Positions 48,875 through 58,346 of a stretch of DNA of 64,000 bases are shown here, piece after piece. Location of the stretch: contig NZ_CP045484.1 in assembly GCF_009729055.1 (NCBI RefSeq), positions 2,428,872-2,492,871 of the forward strand, read 5' to 3'. The position numbers were made by a program, and so were the translations under genes. The notes under the pieces were generated by a model. It saw only the letters and a list, made by a program, of their open reading frames with translations, ran no database searches and had not been told where the DNA came from. Numbering within the stretch: position 1 is the stretch's first letter; each line of letters opens with the position of its first letter. Source of the DNA: Sulfurisphaera ohwakuensis. Its GTDB lineage: Archaea; Thermoproteota; Thermoprotei_A; Sulfolobales; Sulfolobaceae.

Positions 48875-50202
48875 AGATATTTAAGATTGCATGGTTAAAG
48901 ATTAGGTCAACCTACTCTCTTCCACTACTAATACTTTCCCTAATAATTCTAGCCTTTTACATTTACATTGGAATAATTGAATCTGAATTAGCTTATACTT
49001 CTGGTCATGTCTCATTAATCTTACCCCTTAAAACTGCAGTAATAGAATTACTTTCAATTTACTTGTTTTCATATTCCGTTTTACCTACAAATAGAATAGT
49101 TTCAAAATCTGACCAAGATTTCCTTTTTATGATACCTGTTGACGAAAAAGAGCTAGCAATAGGAATTATTTGTTCTTACTTGATAATCAATATGCTACTA
49201 GTTGGAATTTTAATTATATTTACAGCCCCTATCTTAGGTTTTGGATCATTTGTGCTATTTCTTTTGTTCTCTATATTACTCTCTTTTATTCCTATATTAT
49301 CTCTGCGACTAAAGACTTTATATAGAGTTTTGTTCACACTATTGTTGCTAATATGGTTCATTTCAGCTTACTTTAACTTTCCATATTCACCATTGTCAAT
49401 GTTAGATAACTACACCTCCTCATATTTTATACTTTTAGGACTTACCTTAGCAATAGCTTTTCTTTCTCTAAATAAACTTAACATATACGATCTAGTTAAA
49501 GTAAATTATCAGTCTAGTAGGACAATAAAAAATCCAATTATCTTCTCTCCATCTTCATCTCCATTTCTTACAATGCTTAAGAAAAACATAAACTTAATCG
49601 AACTAGGAGGAAGACTAAGCCAAATAGCGGGTGGACAGTATTTAATAGCAAGGATAAAAATCTACTATGTTCTGATACCAATGATAGTAATAGCAGTGCT
49701 GGCTTATCTCTTTCCACAGCTTTCGTTCTTAATCCTTGTAGTTGAGTTCATATTATTATTAAATTATGCACAGGCATCATTTATTAATGAACCACTCTGG
49801 TTAGATTTATCAATTATGCCACCGTCAAAATTTGCAAGAAACTATTTACTAAGTAAAACTCTCACCTTATATATTCTCTTTATCCCATTAATAATTTCTG
49901 AATTCATGTCTGGTAATATAAGTTTTGCTATAGCATCGTTAGAGTTTCCTCTCACCTTTATATATATCTCCTCTATACTTGCGAGATTTTACCCAGTTCC
50001 GCAGTCTGGTGTACAGATTCTAAATGTGAGAAGAATGATCTTTACGCTTATAGGAACAATTCCTGTTTTAGTGATCTTATTTCTAAGCTTACTTTTCCCA
50101 CTCTTTACTTTTGTGATTATAGTCGTCTTAGTCTCATACTTCTTCCTAAATAAGAGATTCTGGGAAAAGGCATTTGAAAATGCAATCTCATCACCTTACT
50201 AA
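48871..50202 (+). CDS. ABC transporter permease-like membrane protein
   Basis: This 443-residue protein has about 12 hydrophobic segments in two groups, separated by a hydrophilic stretch ([20 protein letters not shown], about 210-230). No sequence family is recognised beyond ABC-2-like exporters of large size. Translational coupling to the ATPase by the ATGA overlap makes it the permease of that exporter. The substrate is unknown. Confidence 0.7.
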   Translation: MKIFKIAWLKIRSTYSLPLLILSLIILAFYIYIGIIESELAYTSGHVSLILPLKTAVIELLSIYLFSYSVLPTNRIVSKSDQDFLFMIPVDEKELAIGIICSYLIINMLLVGILIIFTAPILGFGSFVLFLLFSILLSFIPILSLRLKTLYRVLFTLLLLIWFISAYFNFPYSPLSMLDNYTSSYFILLGLTLAIAFLSLNKLNIYDLVKVNYQSSRTIKNPIIFSPSSSPFLTMLKKNINLIELGGRLSQIAGGQYLIARIKIYYVLIPMIVIAVLAYLFPQLSFLILVVEFILLLNYAQASFINEPLWLDLSIMPPSKFARNYLLSKTLTLYILFIPLIISEFMSGNISFAIASLEFPLTFIYISSILARFYPVPQSGVQILNVRRMIFTLIGTIPVLVILFLSLLFPLFTFVIIVVLVSYFFLNKRFWEKAFENAISSPY

Positions 50203-50605
50203 GCATTTTTAAATGAAAGTTTTGAAGTACAATCATATCCTACAACTTAAATCTTTGTCCCTACTTTTCCCTATAAAATTACATAATATCTGTTTTATTC
50301 TACAATACTGTGTATACTTAGAACAATTCTAGGTTACGATTTTTTATTTTCCATGTCTACCATAACTTTTAAGATATTGCAAACTTGTTAACTTCTTTAA
50401 TATTTTTATTTTATTTTTTATACCCTATTATTTTTATCAATTGTTTCTTTTATTCTAAAGTTTCATCTTTAATCTCATTTTATGGTTTAACTATATTTAA
50501 GGTCCTTTTGAACACTAATCCAATACTTAAAGATATCAGCCAGAATATAGCCCGGCTTTAAATATTATTTTACAATTAAGTATAAAATTAAAAATTATTC
50601 TTGTG
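50203..50605. other. AT-rich intergenic region between convergent genes
   Basis: Separates the ABC unit from the 3' end of the small dienelactone-hydrolase-linked gene. T-rich runs at about 50382-50450 may terminate transcription. No coding frame seen. Confidence 0.4.
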
Positions 50606-50704
50606 TTATTGCTCTTTCTTCTCATTTTTCTCTTTTTCAAGAACCTCAAAAAGATGTACCCATGCTAAAAAGCATGGATCTACTTTTTCCTTTTTTTCAC
50701 TCAT
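50606..50704 (-). CDS. 32-residue charged protein coupled to the dienelactone hydrolase gene
   Basis: The ATG at 50704 overlaps the TGA of the upstream gene (ATGA). The 32 residues run MSEKKEKVDPCFLAWVHLFE and then VLEKEKNEKKEQ before a TAA. The Lys/Glu-rich ends flank a short hydrophobic centre. The overlap, the charge bias and the lack of frameshifts make it likely to be a real small gene. The function is unknown. Confidence 0.55.
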   Translation of the reverse strand: MSEKKEKVDPCFLAWVHLFEVLEKEKNEKKEQ

Positions 50705-51486
50705 TTCGATAACCTCTTTAAGAAATTCTTTACTCTTTCCCAAGCATCTTCAGCAGCCTCTTTATTATAAACTGGTCCTCTATCATTAAAGAACGCATGG
50801 TATGCCCCAGGGTAAATCTTGAGCTCTAAATCTTTCTTGTATTTTATTACTGCTGATATTAAATCCGGCAATCCAGATAGTATTGGTGGATCTTCGCCTG
50901 CATACAAACCTAGAATTGGTCCGTTAATCTTTTGTACAGCATCAATAGGTTGAGGATTTCTACCATAAAATACTATAGTCCCATCGAGCGGTACTTCAGT
51001 AGCTAACTGGAAAGCTAATCCTCCTCCCATACAGAAACCCATACTAACAATCTTCTTATAACCTTGGGAGTTTAGATATTCATAGGCCTTAATCAGATCC
51101 TTTATCATCTGTTCTTCCATTTTAGCCCTTCCAGTAACTAACAATTCAACTACTTTTTTACCATTCTCATCAAGTGAACTGATTATTTCATTATATGTAC
51201 TGGGATCCGTCCTTTTTTCTGCTGGTATACTCCAGACTTTTCGCATAACATTCTGTATATTTTCTGGTGTAAGGATATTTTCATACTTGGTATATAGTTG
51301 GGGGGCAAACGCAAAATAACCTTCGTTAGCCAGTCTTCTTGAAATGTCCTTAATATTATCATTAAGCCCCCATATCTCATGAATTACAATAACAGCCAGT
51401 TTAGGATTTTCTGGGGAAGCTATAAAAGCTCTTATATTTGAGTCGTATGAATTATAAAATATTTCCTTTTCCGAAAGCATAATCAT
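50701..51486 (-). CDS. Dienelactone hydrolase family protein
   Basis: The 261-residue alpha/beta hydrolase has Glu37 (HEIWGLN), nucleophile Cys152 (GFCMGGG), Asp199 (YAGEDP) and His230 (YHAFFND), matching the Cys-Asp-His triad of dienelactone hydrolases. These open lactone rings in aromatic breakdown or act as general esterases. The start may be Met1 (51486) or Met3 (51480). Overlaps with the 32-residue gene by four bases. Confidence 0.88.
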   Translation of the reverse strand: MIMLSEKEIFYNSYDSNIRAFIASPENPKLAVIVIHEIWGLNDNIKDISRRLANEGYFAFAPQLYTKYENILTPENIQNVMRKVWSIPAEKRTDPSTYNEIISSLDENGKKVVELLVTGRAKMEEQMIKDLIKAYEYLNSQGYKKIVSMGFCMGGGLAFQLATEVPLDGTIVFYGRNPQPIDAVQKINGPILGLYAGEDPPILSGLPDLISAVIKYKKDLELKIYPGAYHAFFNDRGPVYNKEAAEDAWERVKNFLKRLSK

Positions 51487-51966
51487 GTATGATAATAAAC
51501 AAATTAAAAATTAACTACTTAAATTCAACAGTTGTAAAAAATATGTTAAAAACTAATATAGTTAATTTATATAAGAAAATCATAGATCATAATATGAGAT
51601 TTTATACATCTTGGAACTAGCAGCAGAATTCCATCCATAACTGATAATTATGAGTATAAATATGGTGTTGTCATTATGGTATAAATTTATTAGATAACCT
51701 TTTCTTTATATAGAGTATGAACATCAAATTAAGGTATTATTGTATGCTAAAAATTTACAGAAATATAAATTATTCTAATAACAGCACCATGGTTATAATA
51801 TTCTTTGAGTGACTCGTGGATTTTTAGTATTTAAACGATTGGGTTGCTAACTAAGTTTTGTTACTTGTTTATTTAAGCATCTGTATTAATTTTATATAAA
51901 TATGAGCTAATCGTTAAGCAATATAAAAAATTATTTTTATGTATATTTATTATATTCTACTTACGT
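51487..51966. other. AT-rich intergenic region beside a decayed IS
   Basis: About 480 bases with no convincing frame. The right boundary is the inverted repeat of the IS at 51967. The left edge holds the promoter of the dienelactone hydrolase. Confidence 0.4.
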
Positions 51967-53291
51967 CAGTATGGGAATCTCTTTTTTCGCGTAAAAAATG
52001 AGATGAACGAAATACAAAAAAAGACTAGTAAACACTAATTTTTTGAGAAAAAGTTTGTATATTAGAGGGCGGACCTTAACACATGAAGGGGAGTAAAGAC
52101 AAAGGGACGAAGCCCTACAATAGGGACTTCGTCAGGTTCGCCCTCAAACTAATCTACACCTTTCTAACTAATATACTTTTCCCCGAAGAACTCCTCAAAG
52201 CCTTACTCAAGGCAAGAGGAACTTACTTGAGTAGGCTTGGGAATGAGGGGAGAAGGGCATTAAAGCTCTTGAACAATATTGATGTTGATGATGTTAGAAG
52301 GGCATTAAGGGAGATGGGTAAGAGGGTTTTGAGGGGGGTTAGGGATAGGAGGGTTGCTATTGACCTCCATTCCGAACCACAGTATCACAAGGATAAGAGT
52401 TTGTTGAGTAGGATTAAGCCTAATAGGGGGACCTCTTGGGGTCTCGTTCAAATTGCAATTTTCCTCTTGATTAAGGGTGTTTTCCTTGATGTTTTGCCTA
52501 TAACTGTGAAGAATATTGCTGAGGATTTTAAGATGCAAGTTGTTTTGGAGGAGTTGGACAAGTTTGATCTTAGGCTTGTTTATGCTGATAGGGAGTTTGC
52601 TGTTAATGAGGTTATTAAGTTTCTCTTGGATTTTGTTATTGCTGCTAGGTATCAAATGTATAGGAGGTATGTGGATAAGTTGGAGGATGTTGATATTACT
52701 TATTGTGGTGTTAGGTATACTGGTTTTCTCCTTGTTAGGCATGTTAGTGGTGCTTATCTTGTTATTTTAAGGAAGAAGGAGGGTGGGGAGGATGGTATGA
52801 TTATAGCTTTTCTTGTTAGAGGTTGATGTTAGGACTGCTGTTGTTTTGGCTGAGGGGGAGGTGGGGTGTTGAGAATGCTTTTCGTTCTCTTGAGGAGTTT
52901 AGGGTTAGGACTTGTGATGTTAGGAAGGAGTTGGTTCTCGTTCTTCTTTCCTATTTTCTTTTGAATGTTTTGGTTGGTTCTTGGAGGAGGGTGAGGTTGT
53001 GGGAGTTTTCTCAAGCTATTGTTGATTTTCTAATCCTCAAGGAGATGAGGGGAGTTGTTGCACAAGGTTTTACCTCAAGTTGGGGAGTTGTTTTTCGTGA
53101 ACTTCAGCTAACTCTATGTACTCCTTTTTAATCACGTGAAATTAATTCTATATTTCCTGTTTTTCTAATAAAAATATATTTAATTATACTCGATATCATA
53201 AAATATGCGTGGTTTTATTTGAATGATACTGGTTTTGTTCAATTTTGATTAATGTTATTATTTATCTCAGAAAAAAGAGATTCCCATACTG
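51967..53291 (+). mobile_element. Decayed DDE insertion sequence with 22-bp terminal inverted repeats
   Basis: Perfect 22-bp inverted repeats (51967-51988 and 53270-53291), starting CAGTATGGGAATC, bracket about 1325 bp. Four more bases on each side match with one difference, so the true ends may be 51963 and 53295. No clear target duplication was found. The G+T-rich plus strand (GTT, GAGG, AGG codons) contrasts with host genes. The transposase inside is broken. Confidence 0.85.
52083..53131 (+). pseudogene. Frameshifted DDE transposase of the decayed IS
   Basis: The first frame (52083-52826, 247 codons) has VAIDLHSEP and YADREFAVNEV, the first two Asp motifs. The last frame (52823-53131) has RGRWGVENAFRSLEEFRVRTC, the Glu motif region. 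Between them the expected continuation (EVDVRTAVVLAE) lies in a third frame around 52812-52846, so at least two frameshifts occur within about 60 bases, near GTTAGAGG and the G-run GAGGGGGAGG. The layout is IS4/ISH3-like. Not functional as it stands. Confidence 0.8.
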
Positions 53292-53367
53292 GCGTGAGTA
53301 AAAATGTTTATATAAATCAAAATAATGCAAAAAGAACGTAACTCTTAAATGAACAATGTGCCGTTGT

Positions 53368-55293
53368 TTACAAGCTAATTTGAGTAATAACTTTATCTAC
53401 TTTAACTATTCCAAATTCACTTATAATATTTCTAACATATGTTGGTGAGTTAAACGTTATTTTCTTCTCTTTCCTTACAGCCTTACCCTTAATCTCACCA
53501 TCACTAAAAGAAACTACGTCTCCGTCATCTAACTGTATTAAACTTCCTTCCCTTATGTATATCGGTAAATTGCTCTTACTATTCACCCAACCTTCGCTTA
53601 TTTCTTGATTCCAGAACTCCATCCACTTACTCTTTCTTGGTAAATACACTATCCTTTTATCACTTTTCTCTATAATAGGAGCGTAAAGTATATGTTTACC
53701 AACCATGTACTCATCATCAATCCTATATGTATTTTCGTCATCTGGAAACTCATAAAATAGTGGTCTAATTATAGGATGTCCAGTTTCATGTGCTTCTAAT
53801 GCTAAAGAGTATAAGTAACTTAAAAACCTATACCTAGTCTCTATCACTCTTTTTACTTTCTCTTTGTAATAATCTGGCAGAAAAGCTGGTTCTGTGTCAA
53901 TTCCGTCTTTAGCCTTATGTGTTCTAAACAGGGGAAAGAACATTGCAATCTCAAAGTACTTAACCAATAATTCTAACGAGTTATCTATCTTTTCAAACCC
54001 TCTACCTTGGAAACCACCAATATCAATCCCTACATAGGCTATTCCAGAAATTGATAAGCCAAGGACCAACTGTAGTTGTAGTTTTAAGTCATCCCATGAT
54101 GGCGTATTATCGCCTGTCCAAATACCGGCAAACTTTTGTATTCCAGCATAACCGCCCCTAGTGAGTATAAACACTTCTCCTTTGTTCTTAAATCCCTCAT
54201 ACGTTGCCATAGCCTCGTAATAGGGATAAGCATTCCTAATCAATTCATGGTACACTTTTTTGCCTTTATGATAATGGATTACATTCTTAGGAAAGGCTAA
54301 CAATAATCTATCTCCACCCTCTTTATACTGTGAGAAGTCTGTTGGTTCGTTCATATCTAACCAGATGCCATCAATACCTTGGCTTAACCATTTACTAATT
54401 AACTCACTCCACCACTTCCTAGTTTCTTCTCTAAAGAAATCTGGATATACCGAATTACCGGGCCATAATTTTCCAACAAATAATTCTCCCTTATCAGTCT
54501 CACAATACTTACCTAGACCAGACAAAAATACGTCATAATTCTGGTCAGCTTTTACTGAGTGATCAACTATTGTTATTATCTTTACACCCCTTTCGTGTAC
54601 TTCTTCAATAAACTTTTTCACATCTGGAAACTTTTCCTTATCCCAAGTAAATAATTTGTATGAGTCCATATAATCAATATCAAGGAAAATTCCGGTAACT
54701 TTGAATTCCTTCATTAAATCAAGTAACTTAACTATTTCATCTTGAGGAAAATACGAGAATCTGGAAATTAGATAACCGAAAGCCCACTTTGGGGGTAGAT
54801 AGGGCTTGCCGGTAACATCTGTATATTTCTCAATAACCTTTTCTGGTGTTGGACCCTCAAATACGTAAATTTCGACGTCTTTATGTGGTATCGTAATTAT
54901 GATTTTTGAATAGTGAGTAAAACCAACGTCTATAATGACTTTTGAAGCAGAATTTACAAAATATCCGGTAGCTTTTCCCTTGTAAATGGAGATGAAGAAG
55001 GGAATATTAGCGTATAATGGATCTTGGAATCTTTTATAAGCCCCCGCGTCTACATTATACATCACGTATCTGAACCTTTTTCTGTCAAGTTCAGTTGCTT
55101 TTTCTCCTAAACCAACTATGTGTTCCTCTAATTCTAATTTCTTTTCCACAACAACGGAATTTTCGCCTTCAATTATTTTTAATCCTACTGGTATTTTATC
55201 TACTCTTTCTCCTTGAAAGTTAAATTCTACTGGGGGGATTGGATTATTTACCTTTATTCTATAAATCCCATTTCTCTCTTCAACTTCAATCAT
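53368..55293 (-). CDS. malA: Alpha-glucosidase (GH31)
   Basis: The 641-residue enzyme closely resembles Sulfolobus Mal[28 protein letters not shown] (in part, about 58-85), nucleophile Asp313 ([12 protein letters not shown]) and acid/base Asp395 ([11 protein letters not shown]). It removes glucose from the non-reducing end of maltose and malto-oligosaccharides. It is about 50 residues shorter at the C-terminus than the S. solfataricus enzyme. Its start is only 12 bp from the divergent GH116 gene; a TATA-like TTTATTTTTC lies in the 5' end of that gene. Confidence 0.92.
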   Translation of the reverse strand: MIEVEERNGIYRIKVNNPIPPVEFNFQGERVDKIPVGLKIIEGENSVVVEKKLELEEHIVGLGEKATELDRKRFRYVMYNVDAGAYKRFQDPLYANIPFFISIYKGKATGYFVNSASKVIIDVGFTHYSKIIITIPHKDVEIYVFEGPTPEKVIEKYTDVTGKPYLPPKWAFGYLISRFSYFPQDEIVKLLDLMKEFKVTGIFLDIDYMDSYKLFTWDKEKFPDVKKFIEEVHERGVKIITIVDHSVKADQNYDVFLSGLGKYCETDKGELFVGKLWPGNSVYPDFFREETRKWWSELISKWLSQGIDGIWLDMNEPTDFSQYKEGGDRLLLAFPKNVIHYHKGKKVYHELIRNAYPYYEAMATYEGFKNKGEVFILTRGGYAGIQKFAGIWTGDNTPSWDDLKLQLQLVLGLSISGIAYVGIDIGGFQGRGFEKIDNSLELLVKYFEIAMFFPLFRTHKAKDGIDTEPAFLPDYYKEKVKRVIETRYRFLSYLYSLALEAHETGHPIIRPLFYEFPDDENTYRIDDEYMVGKHILYAPIIEKSDKRIVYLPRKSKWMEFWNQEISEGWVNSKSNLPIYIREGSLIQLDDGDVVSFSDGEIKGKAVRKEKKITFNSPTYVRNIISEFGIVKVDKVITQISL

Positions 55294-55305
55294 AGGTAGA
55301 GATTT

Positions 55306-57246
55306 ATGCTGAAAAATAAATCTTTTATTATGGATAATGGCATACCTTTAGGAGGTTTAGGTACTGGAAAGATTGAGTTCTTCCCAGATTTAACAATTGG
55401 TAATATTACTATAATGAATAATTGGGGTAAACCACTAAGAAACATTAGGGGGTTTCATATAGTCAAAGATGGGATATTTCTTCAGACAGATCCAGGTAGG
55501 AATGTTGCATCACCTCCTGAGTATAAGAAGGTTAAAGAGATAAAGGTTATGGAGAAATTCCCTTTAATAGAATATGAAATACCGGAAGTTAATGCTAAGA
55601 TAACTGTTTATTCTATAATTAATAAGGATTTGAAAGAGTCTTCTTTACCAGCAGTAGTAATTAAGATTAGAGGTAATGGAGTCTTTGCAATATCTTTTCC
55701 TAATATTGTGGGTAGTAGGAGGGCTGGGAGAGTTAATTATGCACTGAAGAAGAAATTAAATGGCGTATTGTTCACTAATGAGAGGTCTTTACAATGGGAT
55801 CCTGCTTATGGTAATATGTTTTTAGGTTGTATAGGTTGTAAAGTTTACGCGGGTTATTCGTTTTATGTACCATCTGAGAGGGGAATGACTGAAGATATTT
55901 CACCATTGCTTTCTCTAGGTGAAAAAGATTATTATAAGATTGAAAGTTATGCTAGGGAAGAGATTGCTGGGATTGTTTGGAAAGAAATTAATGGTGAAGA
56001 TACTTTTGTTCTCTCTTGGTATTTTAATGGTAAGCCACATCATTATCCTTATGGTCACTATTACGAGAATTGGTTTACTAATTCTTATGAAGTTGCGGAA
56101 TACATCTTTACTAATGATCCTAAAATTGGGCTTGAGGATGAGGATTCGTGGGTTAATGAAGCATATAGGGATGGTTTATATATTCTCACCCACAGTTGGT
56201 TTACTAAGGATGGTAGATTTGTTATCTATGAGGATCCAGAGATTTCTCTTTTGATGAATACTATAGGAGCCATGACTTGGGATTCTGCATCTTTTCCTTT
56301 GCTTGAGCTTTACCCAGATTTAGTGAAAAGGATGGATGAATACTTTGGTTTATTTATTAGAAATGGTGAGGTACCGCATGATTTAGGTGAGGAAAGTATT
56401 GAGGCTCCAATTTATGGTGCCTCTTATGGCTATCCATGGACAGATTTAGGTTCTACTTGGGTTTTGATGGTATATAGAGATTATAAGTTTACTAATGATT
56501 TAGCTTTTCTAAAGAGAAATTACGGAAAAATGAAGGAAGTTATAGATTGGTTAATTTCTTTAGATAAGGACAAGGACTGTATTCCCGATAGTAAAGGTGG
56601 GTTTGATAATTCTTATGATGGCACTTATATGTATGGTGCTTCATCATATGTAGGGTCAATGTTTCTCTGTGCCTTAAGGGCTTTTATCTCAGCTTCCAAG
56701 ATTCTTGGAATGGAGTACTCAAAATATGAGGATTGTTTGAGAAGAGGTATAGTGACTTTTAATTCCCTATGGAATGGTAAGTATTTTATTGCGTGGAAGA
56801 GTAATAACAGAAAAAAGGAGAGTTGTATGAGTTCTCAAATTTTGGGTCAATTCTGGTGTGATATTTTAGGTTTAGAACCTATAATTGATGAGGATAAGAT
56901 TGTTAAAGCTTTAAGGAGTATTTATGAGTTAAATGGTAAGGCATCGAAGTTCTGTCTTGTAAATTCTGTTAACCCAGATGGTAGTATTGATACTGAGACT
57001 GATCAGATGAGGAGTTGCTGGTCTAGGGTTGCTTTTGCTGTTTCTGCTCATATGATAATTAGGGGTTTAAAGAATGAAGGAATTGAGATTGCTAAGAGAG
57101 AGTGGGAGACTATAAAGAGTTTAGGGAAATGGAATCAGAGTTCTAGGATTGATGGGATAACTGGTAATAAAGTTGGACTACCTTATTATATTGGTAGTGC
57201 TTCAACATGGTTTATTAAGTTTGCTTTAACTAACTTCACTAAATGA
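55306..57246 (+). CDS. GH116-family beta-glycosidase, first copy
   Basis: The 646-residue protein has [18 protein letters not shown] at the N-terminus (GH116 beta-sandwich start) and an (alpha/alpha)6 C-terminal domain. The likely nucleophile is Glu309 ([10 protein letters not shown]) and the acid/base Asp438 ([18 protein letters not shown]). GH116 enzymes of Sulfolobus cleave beta-glucosides, beta-xylosides or N-acetylglucosaminides. No signal peptide is seen, so it probably acts on imported oligosaccharides. It overlaps the transporter gene by four bases (ATGA). Confidence 0.8.
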   Translation: MLKNKSFIMDNGIPLGGLGTGKIEFFPDLTIGNITIMNNWGKPLRNIRGFHIVKDGIFLQTDPGRNVASPPEYKKVKEIKVMEKFPLIEYEIPEVNAKITVYSIINKDLKESSLPAVVIKIRGNGVFAISFPNIVGSRRAGRVNYALKKKLNGVLFTNERSLQWDPAYGNMFLGCIGCKVYAGYSFYVPSERGMTEDISPLLSLGEKDYYKIESYAREEIAGIVWKEINGEDTFVLSWYFNGKPHHYPYGHYYENWFTNSYEVAEYIFTNDPKIGLEDEDSWVNEAYRDGLYILTHSWFTKDGRFVIYEDPEISLLMNTIGAMTWDSASFPLLELYPDLVKRMDEYFGLFIRNGEVPHDLGEESIEAPIYGASYGYPWTDLGSTWVLMVYRDYKFTNDLAFLKRNYGKMKEVIDWLISLDKDKDCIPDSKGGFDNSYDGTYMYGASSYVGSMFLCALRAFISASKILGMEYSKYEDCLRRGIVTFNSLWNGKYFIAWKSNNRKKESCMSSQILGQFWCDILGLEPIIDEDKIVKALRSIYELNGKASKFCLVNSVNPDGSIDTETDQMRSCWSRVAFAVSAHMIIRGLKNEGIEIAKREWETIKSLGKWNQSSRIDGITGNKVGLPYYIGSASTWFIKFALTNFTK

Positions 57247-58346
57247 GAAAAAACTTCCTTATATCGTCATGGCTCTTCGGTTTTGGGAATAGTATTTCCT
57301 CTCCATTAGTCTCACTTTACATTTATGTTACATCATCAACATTTTATGCGTTGAAATTCATACTTTTTAATTCACTCTTTATCTTAATGTCATATTTTAT
57401 AGCTGGTTATATACTTTCAATAAAAACTAAAGTGTTAAGTTTATATAAGATTGGTATATCTCTTTACATTACTTTTTATCTCCTTTTAGCTTTATTAAAT
57501 GTGAATTCCTACAAACTAGTAGACTTAATTAGCGTTATCTACGGCTTTGCTCAAGGATTTTATTGGTTTGGTTGGGATGTGATCTTTTATAATACTCCAA
57601 GAAAAATGGAGTTCTTTAATAAATCTTCTTACTTAGGTTATTTAACAACTCTCCTAGCTCCAGCAATTTATGGTATAGTCCTTTCTATTTTTCATAATAC
57701 CGGTTATATAATTCTTTTCATCTTATCTTCTTTAATTTTACTTACTGTAATATTACTAGTGGAAGATATTAAGGTTAACGTTAAGCTTAATTTAAAGAAA
57801 TCTTTCTCTGTAATTACTAGAAATGAAAATTATAAGTATACAATGGTTGCCTTAGCATTGGTTGCTGGTTATAATTATGTTGTGGGGAATTTGAACCCAA
57901 TCCTCATGTATAAGATCTTCTCTGGTAACTATACATTTTTCTCTATAACCAACTATATCTTAGGGCTTATATCTCTATTGTCTGTATATTTTATTAGAGG
58001 TAAAATAATAAATAAGGTTAGGCATAATTATGTTGTTTTATTCTCCTCTCTCCTTCTAGTTGTTGCTACTTTCTTTATACTTCTATATCCTCTAGTTTAT
58101 CTTATATTCTATTCGTTCTTCTCCCCCCTAATCTACCCTATAATAGATGTCCATAACTGGAACAATATAGAGAGAAATCTTCTTTTACCTTACCTAATAA
58201 ATAGGCAAATATTCCTTAATATAAGCAGAATAATGGCTAGCCTAATGGATATTTACGTAGTTAATGTTGATACTGGGATAATTATTTTAATACCTCTACT
58301 TATAACTGCTTCAGTAATATTTTATTCTTGGAGGATGAAAGTATGA
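57243..58346 (+). CDS. MFS-like membrane transporter between two GH116 genes
   Basis: The 367-residue protein has 11-12 hydrophobic segments and short loops. FGFGNSISSPLVSLYIYVTSS and ISVIYGFAQGFYWFGWDVIFYN are typical of MFS helices 1 and 4. The central loop is short and basic (EDIKVNVKLNLKKSFSVI). It is tightly coupled to the GH116 genes on both sides by ATGA overlaps, so uptake or export of the oligosaccharide or product handled by them is likely. Confidence 0.7.
   Translation: MRKNFLISSWLFGFGNSISSPLVSLYIYVTSSTFYALKFILFNSLFILMSYFIAGYILSIKTKVLSLYKIGISLYITFYLLLALLNVNSYKLVDLISVIYGFAQGFYWFGWDVIFYNTPRKMEFFNKSSYLGYLTTLLAPAIYGIVLSIFHNTGYIILFILSSLILLTVILLVEDIKVNVKLNLKKSFSVITRNENYKYTMVALALVAGYNYVVGNLNPILMYKIFSGNYTFFSITNYILGLISLLSVYFIRGKIINKVRHNYVVLFSSLLLVVATFFILLYPLVYLIFYSFFSPLIYPIIDVHNWNNIERNLLLPYLINRQIFLNISRIMASLMDIYVVNVDTGIIILIPLLITASVIFYSWRMKV
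58330..58334 (+). promoter_or_regulatory. Shine-Dalgarno site that sets the start of the second GH116 gene
   Basis: GGAGG lies eight bases before the ATG at 58343. A longer frame begins at TTG 58328, but that codon overlaps the Shine-Dalgarno itself, so the ATG is the better start. The ATG also overlaps the stop of the preceding transporter gene (ATGA). Confidence 0.75.

Noticed and set aside
58328-58342. TTG start for the second GH116 gene
   Set aside because: The TTG overlaps the GGAGG ribosome site that serves the ATG at 58343, and that ATG is in the ATGA overlap with the preceding gene.
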